Below are positions 7,590 through 15,571 of a stretch of 34,977 nucleotides of DNA, piece by piece. Positions within the stretch are counted from its first letter, which is position 1; the number at the start of each line of letters is the position of its first letter. The notes beneath the pieces are model-generated. The model ran no database searches. It saw only the letters and a program-made list of their open reading frames with translations, and was not told where the DNA came from. The stretch is from positions 1 to 34,977 of the forward strand of contig JASHOK010000010.1 in the NCBI GenBank assembly GCA_030041175.1, read 5' to 3'. The position numbers and the translations under genes were made by a program. Source of the stretch: Thermoplasmata archaeon. GTDB taxonomy: Archaea; Thermoplasmatota; Thermoplasmata; Lutacidiplasmatales; UBA184.

Positions 7590-9116
7590 GTGACGCCCGC
7601 CCGGAAGCCGGCCGCCGGGCCGGTGAATGAGGCCCTGCCGAAGCAGCTCGAGCGGCTGCTGGAAGGGACCGGGGTCCGGCCCTCCGACACCGGCGGTACG
7701 ATCATCTTCCGGGGCGAGGATCCGCTCTTCCCGAGCGCGATCCGCCTTGGCTCGGTGTTCGCGCTCTCGGCCATGGCGGCCGCCGTCGGCGCCGCGGCCA
7801 TCTGGAAGCTGCGGAGCGGCCAGGGCCAGAACCTCTCGATCGACCTGCGGCGATCCTCCCACGGGATCGACCCCGAGCTCACCTTCGGGCCGACGATCAA
7901 TGGATGGCCGTATCCGAACCCGATCGGCAACAACCACCCGTTCTCGGTCTTCCCCTTCGCCACCCGGGACGGCCGCTGGGTCTACCCGTCGGCGGTCTAC
8001 CCGGCGCAGCAGTTCGCGTGGACGGACTTCTTCAACTGCGGCCGCAACCACCACGCCGTGGCGGCCGCCATCAGCAAGTGGGACTCGCTCGAGCTCGAAA
8101 ACGCCGCCAACGAGGCCGGTCACACGCTCTGCATCGCGCGCACGGCCGAGGAGTGGGCACAGCATCCCCAGGGCCAGTACCTCGCGAAAGAGCCGGTCAT
8201 CGCTGTACGGAAGATCGCCGACGGGAAGCCACAGCCGTTCGGTCCGGCCAAGCGCCCGCTGTCCGGCATCCGGGTCCTCTCCGCCACGCACGCCGTCGCC
8301 GGCCCCGTAGTCGGACGGACGCTGGCCGAACAGGGCGCCGATGTCCTGCAGTTCAACCCCGTCGACGAGTTCGAGCATCCGTGGGTCTATGACGACGCGA
8401 ACGTGGGCTTCCGGTCGACCTTCCTCGACCTCCGGCGCCCGGACAACGCGCTCCAGGCCCGGGGCCTCGCGAAGGAGGCCGACGTCTTCGTGGACAACTT
8501 CCGGGGCCGCAAGCTCTCGAACTTCGGCCTCTCCCCGGAGCAGCTCGCCGCCGACCACCCGGGCATCGTCGTCGTGAGCGTCCGGTGCTACGGCTGGGGT
8601 GGTCCCTGGTCCGACCGCGGCGGCTTCGACATGCTCGGGTCGGCCTCCTCGGGCGTCGCGATGGCGGAGGGCGAGAACGGCAAGCCGTCGATGCCTCCGA
8701 CCGCGCTCATCAACGACTACGTGACGGGCTACATGGGCGCCGCCGGGGCCACGGCGGCCCTCGTCCGCCGGGCAAAAGAGGGCGGCAGCTACCACGTGAC
8801 CGTGAGTCTCGCTCGGAACGCCATGTGGTACCTCACCCTCGGGCTCGTGCCCCCCGAGCAGCGGACCTTTGCGGAGAACCCGTTCCGCCGCTTCGACGAG
8901 CTCGTGAACAAGCCGGCGGAACTGCTCCCGGTCGTGATGAAGCTCCGAGAGCGTCTCCTGCCGCCCGACCTCATCGAGCGGGACACGGTGCTCGGCCGGG
9001 TCAAGCGCCTCGCGCCGGCGGTGCAGTTCTCGAGGACGCCCGGCGGCTGGGAGGACCCGATCCTCACTCCGTACGGAGCGTCCAGCCCGACGTGGCTGTT
9101 CCGGGGTGCCGCGTAG
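7590..9116 (+). CDS. Two-domain family III (CaiB/BaiF) CoA transferase
   Basis: 508 residues. The C-terminal part carries the family III Rossmann half: LSGIRVLSATHAVAGPVVGRTLAEQGADV (from about 225), DVFVDNFR, GLSPEQLA, HPGIVVVSVRCYGWGGPW and the domain end GSYHVTVSLA. The N-terminal ~220 residues resemble the other half of a CaiB subunit (SAMAAAVGAAAIWKLRSGQG with NLSIDLR, then RDGRWVYPSAVYP and EEWAQHPQGQYL). This inverted half-plus-half layout matches a known group of ~470-500 residue bacterial CoA transferases, which move CoA between carboxylic acids. GTG 7590 start; 66 bases after the CrtC-like gene, presumably the same operon. Convergent with the next gene with 7 bases between stops. 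Substrate unknown. Confidence 0.82.
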   Translation: MTPARKPAAGPVNEALPKQLERLLEGTGVRPSDTGGTIIFRGEDPLFPSAIRLGSVFALSAMAAAVGAAAIWKLRSGQGQNLSIDLRRSSHGIDPELTFGPTINGWPYPNPIGNNHPFSVFPFATRDGRWVYPSAVYPAQQFAWTDFFNCGRNHHAVAAAISKWDSLELENAANEAGHTLCIARTAEEWAQHPQGQYLAKEPVIAVRKIADGKPQPFGPAKRPLSGIRVLSATHAVAGPVVGRTLAEQGADVLQFNPVDEFEHPWVYDDANVGFRSTFLDLRRPDNALQARGLAKEADVFVDNFRGRKLSNFGLSPEQLAADHPGIVVVSVRCYGWGGPWSDRGGFDMLGSASSGVAMAEGENGKPSMPPTALINDYVTGYMGAAGATAALVRRAKEGGSYHVTVSLARNAMWYLTLGLVPPEQRTFAENPFRRFDELVNKPAELLPVVMKLRERLLPPDLIERDTVLGRVKRLAPAVQFSRTPGGWEDPILTPYGASSPTWLFRGAA

Positions 9117-9123
9117 GGCGAGT

Positions 9124-9927
9124 TCAGATCTGTCGACCCTCCTGGATCGACACGGCCCGGATCCGGCCGAGCAGGAGGCTGGCGGCTGCCACGAGGACCA
9201 GCACCCATGCCGCGAGCCCCGCCACGCAGTACGGCCAGTACAGCGTCACCGAGCTGGACACGGCGAGTGTCGCGGTTGCCGGAGCCCCGCGGTACGCCTC
9301 AAAGAGGAGGCTCTCCATGTCGTTCCACGGCGACAGGTACAGCGCGGCGGCCGGGAGGGCCACGTAGAGCTGGGCGAAGCCGAAGATGTACGAGAGGACC
9401 AGCGGCACGAACTCGATGAAGCTCAGGCTGCGGAGCGTGAGGTAGTTCACGACGACGAGCACGAGCACCGTGCCGAGACCCATCATGAAGGCCCCCGCCA
9501 GCACAGAGACCCCCACGAGTCCGGCGAGGTTGGCCGGTCCGATGGCCGTTCCGAAGTGGGCGCTGAACAGCCCGCTCACGAGCCCCGCCATCACGAGACT
9601 GAGGAGCACGCCGATCGCCGCGGCCGCGACCAGGAGGGACGCGACGTAGGACACGGGGGTCAGCCGGGTGTAACGGAAGGAGAAGGCCAGCGCCTCGGTC
9701 CCGTAGGTCAGGCTGCTCGCGATGCTCATCGCGACGATCGTCAGCGAGAACAAAGCGATGATCGCGAACCAGGCCGACGTGTAGCCGACCTCGGACGGCC
9801 GGGTGTGCGCGAGCCCCACCGAGAACACGTACGCGCCCAGGACGAACCAGAACGCCATGAACGCGATCCCCCACAGCAGGATGTTCGGGTTGCGAAGGAC
9901 GGCGCGGGTGTACGGGACCGCGAGCAT
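9124..9927 (-). CDS. ABC-2 type transporter permease
   Basis: 267 residues with six or seven hydrophobic helices and short loops; the central GTEALAFSFRYTRLTPVSYVASLL segment has the ABC-2 permease pattern between helices 2 and 3. It overlaps the ATPase gene by one base (TGATG at 9925-9929) and forms a two-gene exporter with it. No clue to the substrate. Assignment rests on the pairing and topology more than on strong motifs. Confidence 0.75.
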   Translation of the reverse strand: MLAVPYTRAVLRNPNILLWGIAFMAFWFVLGAYVFSVGLAHTRPSEVGYTSAWFAIIALFSLTIVAMSIASSLTYGTEALAFSFRYTRLTPVSYVASLLVAAAAIGVLLSLVMAGLVSGLFSAHFGTAIGPANLAGLVGVSVLAGAFMMGLGTVLVLVVVNYLTLRSLSFIEFVPLVLSYIFGFAQLYVALPAAALYLSPWNDMESLLFEAYRGAPATATLAVSSSVTLYWPYCVAGLAAWVLVLVAAASLLLGRIRAVSIQEGRQI

Positions 9928-10724
9928 CAGACCGCCCGCTCGAGCAGGTAGCTCAGGTTGCTCGACCCTTTCATCGGGACATCGCCGGTGTCGAGGGTGA
10001 TCGAGAACTCGCCGACCGACGTTCGGAACGTCGTGAGCGCGCCCGGCCGCGCCCCCCGGCTCACGTAGAGACGGTCGAGGTCCGCCGTGCGAAAGCGCCC
10101 GAGGAGCCGTCCGTCGAACATGAAGTAGAGGTCCCAGTCCGGGAGCGCGTGCAGCAGTTCAAGCTCGTGCGTGTTCATCAGCACCGAGGCCGGGGACTGC
10201 CTCAACAGCTCGATGAACCGATGGCGCCGGCCAAAGTCGACGTTGTCGAATGGTTCGTCCAGGAGGAGCAACCGAGGAGAGAAGGCGAGCGCCAACAGGT
10301 CGCCGACCAGCTTCGTCTGGCCCGTCGAGATGCGATGCAGCGGCCGGTCCAGCACCTCGGTGAGGCTGAACTCCTCGACCCAGCGACGCAGCTCGTGGTC
10401 CGGGGCTCCCTTGAGGTCGCTCCAAAGCGCGATGAGCCCCCCGACGGAGATCGTCATCAGTCGGTACACGTCCGCGAGGTTCGTTCCGACGCCCAGCTCA
10501 CCCCGGAGGGTTCGGACGTCGTGCCCGAAGACGCGAACCGAGCCTTTCGTCAGCGGGGTGAGTCCCAGGGCCGCCTTGATCAGTGTGGTCTTGCCGGAGC
10601 CGTTGGGCCCGACCACGACCGCACGGCCGGCCCCGAGGTCCAACGTGGCGTCCGTGACGGCATCGGTGGCCGAGCCTCGGTACCGGACCGTCAGGTCTTG
10701 GATCGAGAGCGCCGATTCGGCCAC
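9927..10724 (-). CDS. ABC transporter ATP-binding protein with atypical signature
   Basis: 265 residues. Walker A VVVGPNGSGKTTLIK (about 36-50), Walker B LLLLDEPFDNVD and the H-loop histidine in LMNTHEL are intact, but the ABC signature reads ISTGQTKLVGDLLAL instead of LSGGQ, keeping the key S, G and Q. A C-terminal extension of about 60 residues follows. GTG 10724 is the start: a TATA-like GCTTTATG (10751-10758, minus strand) is centred about 30 bases upstream. First gene of a pair with the permease at 9124. Export is likely; cargo unknown. Confidence 0.85.
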   Translation of the reverse strand: MAESALSIQDLTVRYRGSATDAVTDATLDLGAGRAVVVGPNGSGKTTLIKAALGLTPLTKGSVRVFGHDVRTLRGELGVGTNLADVYRLMTISVGGLIALWSDLKGAPDHELRRWVEEFSLTEVLDRPLHRISTGQTKLVGDLLALAFSPRLLLLDEPFDNVDFGRRHRFIELLRQSPASVLMNTHELELLHALPDWDLYFMFDGRLLGRFRTADLDRLYVSRGARPGALTTFRTSVGEFSITLDTGDVPMKGSSNLSYLLERAV

Positions 10725-10750
10725 GGCTCCCGTTCCCTACACGGCCGACG

Positions 10751-10758
10751 CATAAAGC
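10751..10758 (-). promoter_or_regulatory. TATA-like box of the second ABC operon
   Basis: GCTTTATG on the minus strand, the only AT-rich stretch between the DyP stop (10783) and GTG 10724, centred about 30 bases before that start. Confidence 0.45.
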
Positions 10759-10782
10759 CCGGTGGAATCCCGACGCGGCCGG

Positions 10783-11583
10783 TCAGTCCGACGTGCCGGC
10801 CCGCGACGCGAACTCGCGAACGGCCTCCACGCACGGGACGAAGTAGTAGGCGCCGGTCAACGGCTTCGTGTACTTCGTGAGGGCGTCCCGGACGCCGTCC
10901 GGAACGCCGGCCATGCTCTCGAGCATCCGCGCGAGCGGCCGCTGCTCCTCGCAGAAGCCGACGAAGACCGTGCCGTGGTCCATCGCCGTGCCGTAGGGAA
11001 CGTTGCGCCGGAAGATCTTCCCGAAGACGTCCTGGTCCGTCCGCGCCGCGTGCGAATCGGCGGGCTTCGGGTCGAGTTCCGTGCTCTCCGGCTTGGTCCG
11101 ACCGATGGCACGCTCCTGGGCGGCGACCGGGAGCGCTTCCCACCGGGGAGAATCGTGCTGCCACTTCTGGAGCAGCAGGATGCTGCCGCCGGCACCGGCC
11201 TTGCCCTCCGGCACGACGGCCACCGTCGGGGCCTCGAGCAGCGTGGGGTTCTCCGTTCCATCGATGAAGCCGGTCAGGTCCCGGTCCTGCCGGTACGGCC
11301 AGCCGGCGATTTCTGCGGCGACTCGGGCCACCGGCGCCAGCGCCTGGACCGCGAGGCGCGCCTCGTCGAAGACGAGGTCCGCCGCCCCGCCCGAGAGCCA
11401 AAGCACGAGGTCGTGCTGCGTCGCCGGCATCACGAACCCGTCCGAACCGACCAGGTCATGGTTGAACCCCACGACCCCGGAGGGGATTCCGCGCGGGCGC
11501 ACGCTGTGCCAGAGCTCGGGCCGGAAACCCGAGACCAGGTTCACGCCCGCCATCGTAGTCCGAGGCTCCCGGAGACTGGCCAC
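10783..11583 (-). CDS. Dye-decolorizing peroxidase (DyP-type, YfeX-like); true start unresolved
   Basis: Heme peroxidase that uses H2O2 to oxidise dyes, phenols or porphyrins. From GTG 11583 there are 266 residues; the DyP signature GFIDGTENP is at 105-113 (catalytic D108), the likely proximal heme ligand is H178 in PADSHAAR, and the distal arginine lies in KIFRRNVPYG (R192/R193), with spacings close to those of YfeX. Homology clearly continues upstream in the same frame to about 11680: QPGIFALGANAQAYLELD reads like the conserved DyP N-terminus. That stretch is open back to a TAG at 11713-11715 but has no ATG, GTG or TTG. Either a non-standard start is used, a frameshift or error is present, or the gene is truncated. 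No signal peptide. Confidence 0.85.
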   Translation of the reverse strand: MASLREPRTTMAGVNLVSGFRPELWHSVRPRGIPSGVVGFNHDLVGSDGFVMPATQHDLVLWLSGGAADLVFDEARLAVQALAPVARVAAEIAGWPYRQDRDLTGFIDGTENPTLLEAPTVAVVPEGKAGAGGSILLLQKWQHDSPRWEALPVAAQERAIGRTKPESTELDPKPADSHAARTDQDVFGKIFRRNVPYGTAMDHGTVFVGFCEEQRPLARMLESMAGVPDGVRDALTKYTKPLTGAYYFVPCVEAVREFASRAGTSD

Positions 11584-11710
11584 CGCCGTGACCAGGGCCC
11601 TCGCCCCGGCGGCGGGGAGCCGGTCCAGCTCGAGGTAGGCCTGGGCATTGGCACCGAGCGCAAAGATGCCCGGCTGCGGAGTGTGCGCCGTAGCGTTGAG
11701 GACTGCCTCG

Positions 11711-11721
11711 GGCTAGATAGT
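11711..11721 (-). promoter_or_regulatory. Possible TATA box of the DyP gene
   Basis: AACTATCTAGC on the minus strand. Its centre is about 26 bases before 11690, where the DyP-like reading frame begins to resemble the family, supporting a start well upstream of 11583. Confidence 0.35.
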
Positions 11722-11778
11722 TCCTCTCTCCCCGCCCGGGGACTTCACGCCGGTCGGACCTAGGAGTCGCCCCCGCCT

Positions 11779-12975
11779 TCAGGGAGCGTCCGGAGGGGGC
11801 GGGTCTGCCCGCGGCGTGTCCCTCCAGGCGAATCGGATCAGGTACGGGGCGAGGAACGTGGTGACGACCGTGAGCGCGCCGATGAACGGGAGTACGAAGG
11901 CGCCGGTCGCCCCGACGTCGGAGCCGCCCTTGGCCACGACGATGGAGAGCTCCCCGCCGGATGCGGCCAGGGTCAGTGCCTCGCGTCGGGCGTGATCCGC
12001 AGGCACACGCACCCGGCGCGCGGCCAGGTACGTGACGACCATCTTCACACCGACCGCCGTCGCCAGGAACGCCGCGACCGGGGCGATGAAGTCGAGCAAC
12101 AGCCGGAGGTTCATCAGGGCGCCCATCGAGACGAAGAAGATCGCGCCGAACAGGTCCTTGAGCGGCGCCATCATTTCGTGGGCCTGGGCTTGCGCCTTGG
12201 ATTCGGCTACGAGAACGCCGGCCAGGAATGAGCCGGTGGCGACCGAGATGCCGAGGGCGATCGAGATCAACGAGAGTCCGAAGGCCAGGCCGAGTATCCC
12301 GAGCAGGAACAACTCCCGGACCCGGACCGCGCTCAGTCGGTCAATGAGGGGCCCGACCAACCGGGGGCCGATCGTGAGCGTCCCAACCAGGAAGACGACG
12401 ACCAGGATCAGGGAGACCGCGATCTCCACGATCGATAGATGCCCGTGTAGAGCCGTCGATTGCAGGATGCCGAGCATCGAGACGGTGATCACGTCCTCGA
12501 TGACCGTGACCCCCAGCACGAGACTGGCCTCGGAGCTCTGGAACACCCCGAGCTCCTGCAGGATGTTCGACACGATCACGGTGCTCGTGACGGAGATCGC
12601 GAGTCCGATGAACAGCGAGTCCCAGACCGGGAACCCGAACGCTCGCCCGACCAGGAACCCGGCGGCGAACGTGGCGAGGGATTCGGAGAGGGCGATGATG
12701 AGCGCGGTCCGGCCCACGGACCGCAGGCGGGCGATCGGATACTCGAGGCCCACGGCGAACAGCAGAAAGACGATGCCCATCTCGGCGAGGGCGCTCAGCA
12801 CATCGGGGTAATGGATGAGCGAGTACGGCGGAGTGTAGGGGCCGATGAGCATCCCCGCCACGATGTAGCCGATGAGGATCGGCTGGCGGATCCAGCGGAA
12901 GAGGATTGCCATGGCCAGGGCGACCAGCAGGACCAGCGCCAGGTCCTCGACGACCAGGATTTCCTGCAGAGCCAT
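11779..12975 (-). CDS. CPA2-type cation/proton antiporter (KefB/Na+:H+ exchanger family)
   Basis: 398 residues with 12-13 hydrophobic helices. Typical CPA2 segments include ILIGYIVAGMLIGP, the EMGIVFLLFAVGLEY helix and the core LGVTVIEDVITVSMLGI with its acidic E-D pair (CPA2 proteins use one or two acidic residues here for transport), then GSFLAGVLVAES and the late IFFVSMGALMN. Exchanges K+ or Na+ for H+. No C-terminal RCK/TrkA domain. ATG 12975 is preferred: a TATA-like CCATATGG lies at 13003-13010 on the minus strand, and the 50 extra residues available from 13125 are proline- and arginine-rich and unlike the family. Follows the P-type ATPase gene by 100 bases in the same direction; both act on membrane ion balance. 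Confidence 0.88.
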   Translation of the reverse strand: MALQEILVVEDLALVLLVALAMAILFRWIRQPILIGYIVAGMLIGPYTPPYSLIHYPDVLSALAEMGIVFLLFAVGLEYPIARLRSVGRTALIIALSESLATFAAGFLVGRAFGFPVWDSLFIGLAISVTSTVIVSNILQELGVFQSSEASLVLGVTVIEDVITVSMLGILQSTALHGHLSIVEIAVSLILVVVFLVGTLTIGPRLVGPLIDRLSAVRVRELFLLGILGLAFGLSLISIALGISVATGSFLAGVLVAESKAQAQAHEMMAPLKDLFGAIFFVSMGALMNLRLLLDFIAPVAAFLATAVGVKMVVTYLAARRVRVPADHARREALTLAASGGELSIVVAKGGSDVGATGAFVLPFIGALTVVTTFLAPYLIRFAWRDTPRADPPPPDAP

Positions 12976-13075
12976 GGGCGGCGCGCCCGGCAGCGGGATT
13001 CCCCATATGGACTCTCCGAGTGCACTTCCGGCCCGGCTCCCATCCCGACGTCCCCAGGTGTCAAGTCGGGGGCGA

Positions 13076-15481
13076 TTAGGCGGTGGCGCGGGCCGGGGGG
13101 AGCTGACCCAGCACCTGAGTGGCACGGAACACCCAGAGCTTCAGGCGATCGAGCAGGACGGCCATGGCTGCGACGATCCCGAGCAACGCCGCGACCAGTA
13201 GCGGCGGCACCGGCGCCATCAGGATCCCGAGCGAGGCCAGCGTACTCATCACCACGAGGTCGACCGTGGTCGCCAGCAGCATCGGGGTCGACGGCCGCGA
13301 GCTCCAGAACGCGCTTCGCTCTCGCATGAGGTACAGCGTGGCCTGCCCCGAGAAGACCAGGTCCAGGAACACGAGCGTCTGGAGCGTCGAGATGGGCCAG
13401 TGGACAACGTCGAGCCCGACCACCACGAGCGAGAATGAGAGGACCAGCCATCCCATCGCCATCGTACTCCCCACGACGACGAGGCGGCGGACGTCCCAAT
13501 GGTCGGGTCCCGGCGAGACCCTCGCCCGGTCTGTTCCCACGGACATGACCACGAAGTCGTTGGCGAAGATCATGAGGAGGATCAGGAGCGGGGTCGTCAC
13601 GAAGACCCCGGTCGCCACGAAGGCGAGCGAGAGCAGCACCACCTGCTCGATGGTCTTCGAGATCTTGTTGAGCATGTACGTCAGCAGCCGGCGGTAGACC
13701 CGCCGGCCGGATTCCACCGCTGCGACGATGCCCGCGAGACCCGGTTGGACCAGCACGAGCTTCGCAGACGCCTTCGCGACATCCGAGGCGTTCGCAACGG
13801 CGATCCCGACTTCCGCTTGTTTCAACGCCGGTGCATCGTTGACCCCGTCGCCGGTCATGCCCACGATGAAGCGGCGATGCTGGAGCACCCGGACGAGGCC
13901 AAACTTGTCCTCGGGATAGACGCCCGCGTAGCCGGCGAGCTCGGCCGAGTTCTCCGTGATGTCCTCCCGCGTCCCGATCGGTCCTCCCAGGCCCAGCGCA
14001 CCCGCCACCGAGGTCGCGGTGGGCACCGAGTCGCCGGTCACCATGACGACACGGATGCCGAGCTCCCGGAGTCGCTGAATGAGCCCCGGCGCGTCCTCCC
14101 GGATCGGGTCCGCGAGGGCGATGAGGCCGACCACCCGGAGGTGCCCCTCCGTACCGGCGCCAACCGCTAGGATCCGGTACCCTTCGGCTCCCCGGCGGTT
14201 CTGCCAGTCCTCCGACACGGGGAGCGCTTGCACGAACTTCGACACGACCGACGGTTGGCCGAGCAGGACCCGCCACTCGTCCGAGCCGTGACGGACGAGC
14301 GCCTCGGACCGCTTGTTGGCAGGGTCGAACGGCAGGAATGACAGGCGTTCGTAGGTGGGGGACCCATGCGCCTCGGCGGCGGAGAGGATCGCCCGGTCGA
14401 TCGGGTCCTGCGAGGAGCGGTCGCAGGCCGCGGCCGCAAGTCCGAGCAGTTCGGCCTCGGAGCCGGCCGACTCTGGAGCTAGGTCGGTCACCACCTGACG
14501 GTTCTGGGTCAGCGTTCCGGTTTTATCGGAGCACAGGAGGTCCATCCCCGCCGCGTCTTCGACAGCGGAGAGGCCGGTGACGAGGACCCCCTCCGCGGAC
14601 AGGCGACGGGACTCGTAGGCCGCGGCGATGGTCACCGTCGTCGGCATCGAGACCGGGACCGATGCGATCAGGAGGATCAGCACGAAGGGGACCAGCAGGG
14701 CCAGGTCCGTGCCGCGGACCAGCCCGTCGCCGACGAACAGCACGACCAGCACGGCATCCAGGGCGAGCAGATACTGGACGACCGTCAGCATCAGATCCTG
14801 CAGGTGGCTCCGAGCGTGCGCGGCCTGAACCAGCTCGGCCGTCCGACCGAAGTAGGTACCGGGTCCGGTGGCCGTCACGGTCGCCGTCGCCGACCCCCGG
14901 CGGATGATCGAACTCGAGTAGACCTTCGCGCCGACGTCCGCCGTAGCCGCGGTCGATTCCCCGGTCAGCATGGATTGGTCTGCCTCGATCGATCCTTCGG
15001 TGAGCCGGGCGTCCGCCGGGACGATGTCCCCCATCCGCAGGTGGATGCGGTCGCCCGGGACCAGCTCGCGGGCGGGGAGGCTCTTCCATTCCCCGTCCCG
15101 CTGCGCCGAGGTAGAGATCTCGAGCCGGCGCCGGAGCAGCTCGACGGCCTGCTGACCCCGCCGCTCCTGGACGGTCGCGAGCAGGGCGTTCATCGTCAGG
15201 AGTCCGGCCAGGATCACCGCCTCGGGCAGGTGCCCGAGGGCCAGTTCGAGCACGAGAGCGGCCTCGAGCATCCACGGCACGGGCCCCCAGAGCTCCCCGA
15301 GGAACTGACGGAGTGTGCTGGGAGTCTCCTCCCGGACCTCGTTGAACCCGAACCGGCCGCGCAGACGGTCCACCTCGGTCGCGGTGAGTCCACCGGGCGG
15401 GGCATCGGCCACGGGATCCTCCCTCGACCGGGTTCCGGGCGGGCCTGGGCGATCCATCGATGGCGAGCCCGAATCCGCCAT
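13076..15481 (-). CDS. P-type ATPase, P3A (plasma-membrane H+-ATPase-like)
   Basis: 801 residues. The actuator TGES is at 173-176, the phosphorylated aspartate D319 in CSDKTGTLTQN, the hinge MTGDGVNDAPALKQAEVGIAV follows, and the nucleotide domain contains DPIRED and MVTGD. The short N-terminus without heavy-metal CXXC motifs, the ~10-helix layout, PVSMPTT after helix 4 and the IFANDFVVMSVGTDRA helix with an N-D pair place it with P3A proton pumps such as the archaeal M. jannaschii homologue rather than Ca2+ or Cu+ pumps. ATP-driven H+ export would set the membrane gradient or protect internal pH. ATG 15481 is the first start; a TATA-like GGTTTGATGG overlaps it, so M9 at 15457 could be the true leaderless start. 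Confidence 0.9.
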   Translation of the reverse strand: MADSGSPSMDRPGPPGTRSREDPVADAPPGGLTATEVDRLRGRFGFNEVREETPSTLRQFLGELWGPVPWMLEAALVLELALGHLPEAVILAGLLTMNALLATVQERRGQQAVELLRRRLEISTSAQRDGEWKSLPARELVPGDRIHLRMGDIVPADARLTEGSIEADQSMLTGESTAATADVGAKVYSSSIIRRGSATATVTATGPGTYFGRTAELVQAAHARSHLQDLMLTVVQYLLALDAVLVVLFVGDGLVRGTDLALLVPFVLILLIASVPVSMPTTVTIAAAYESRRLSAEGVLVTGLSAVEDAAGMDLLCSDKTGTLTQNRQVVTDLAPESAGSEAELLGLAAAACDRSSQDPIDRAILSAAEAHGSPTYERLSFLPFDPANKRSEALVRHGSDEWRVLLGQPSVVSKFVQALPVSEDWQNRRGAEGYRILAVGAGTEGHLRVVGLIALADPIREDAPGLIQRLRELGIRVVMVTGDSVPTATSVAGALGLGGPIGTREDITENSAELAGYAGVYPEDKFGLVRVLQHRRFIVGMTGDGVNDAPALKQAEVGIAVANASDVAKASAKLVLVQPGLAGIVAAVESGRRVYRRLLTYMLNKISKTIEQVVLLSLAFVATGVFVTTPLLILLMIFANDFVVMSVGTDRARVSPGPDHWDVRRLVVVGSTMAMGWLVLSFSLVVVGLDVVHWPISTLQTLVFLDLVFSGQATLYLMRERSAFWSSRPSTPMLLATTVDLVVMSTLASLGILMAPVPPLLVAALLGIVAAMAVLLDRLKLWVFRATQVLGQLPPARATA

Positions 15482-15571
15482 CCATCAAACCGTACGAGGT
15501 CCGAGTCGCGACACGCCGAGTCGAGGGCCCCGGACGTCGGCCCGTGCCCGAGTGGCCAGACTGAGGGACAG

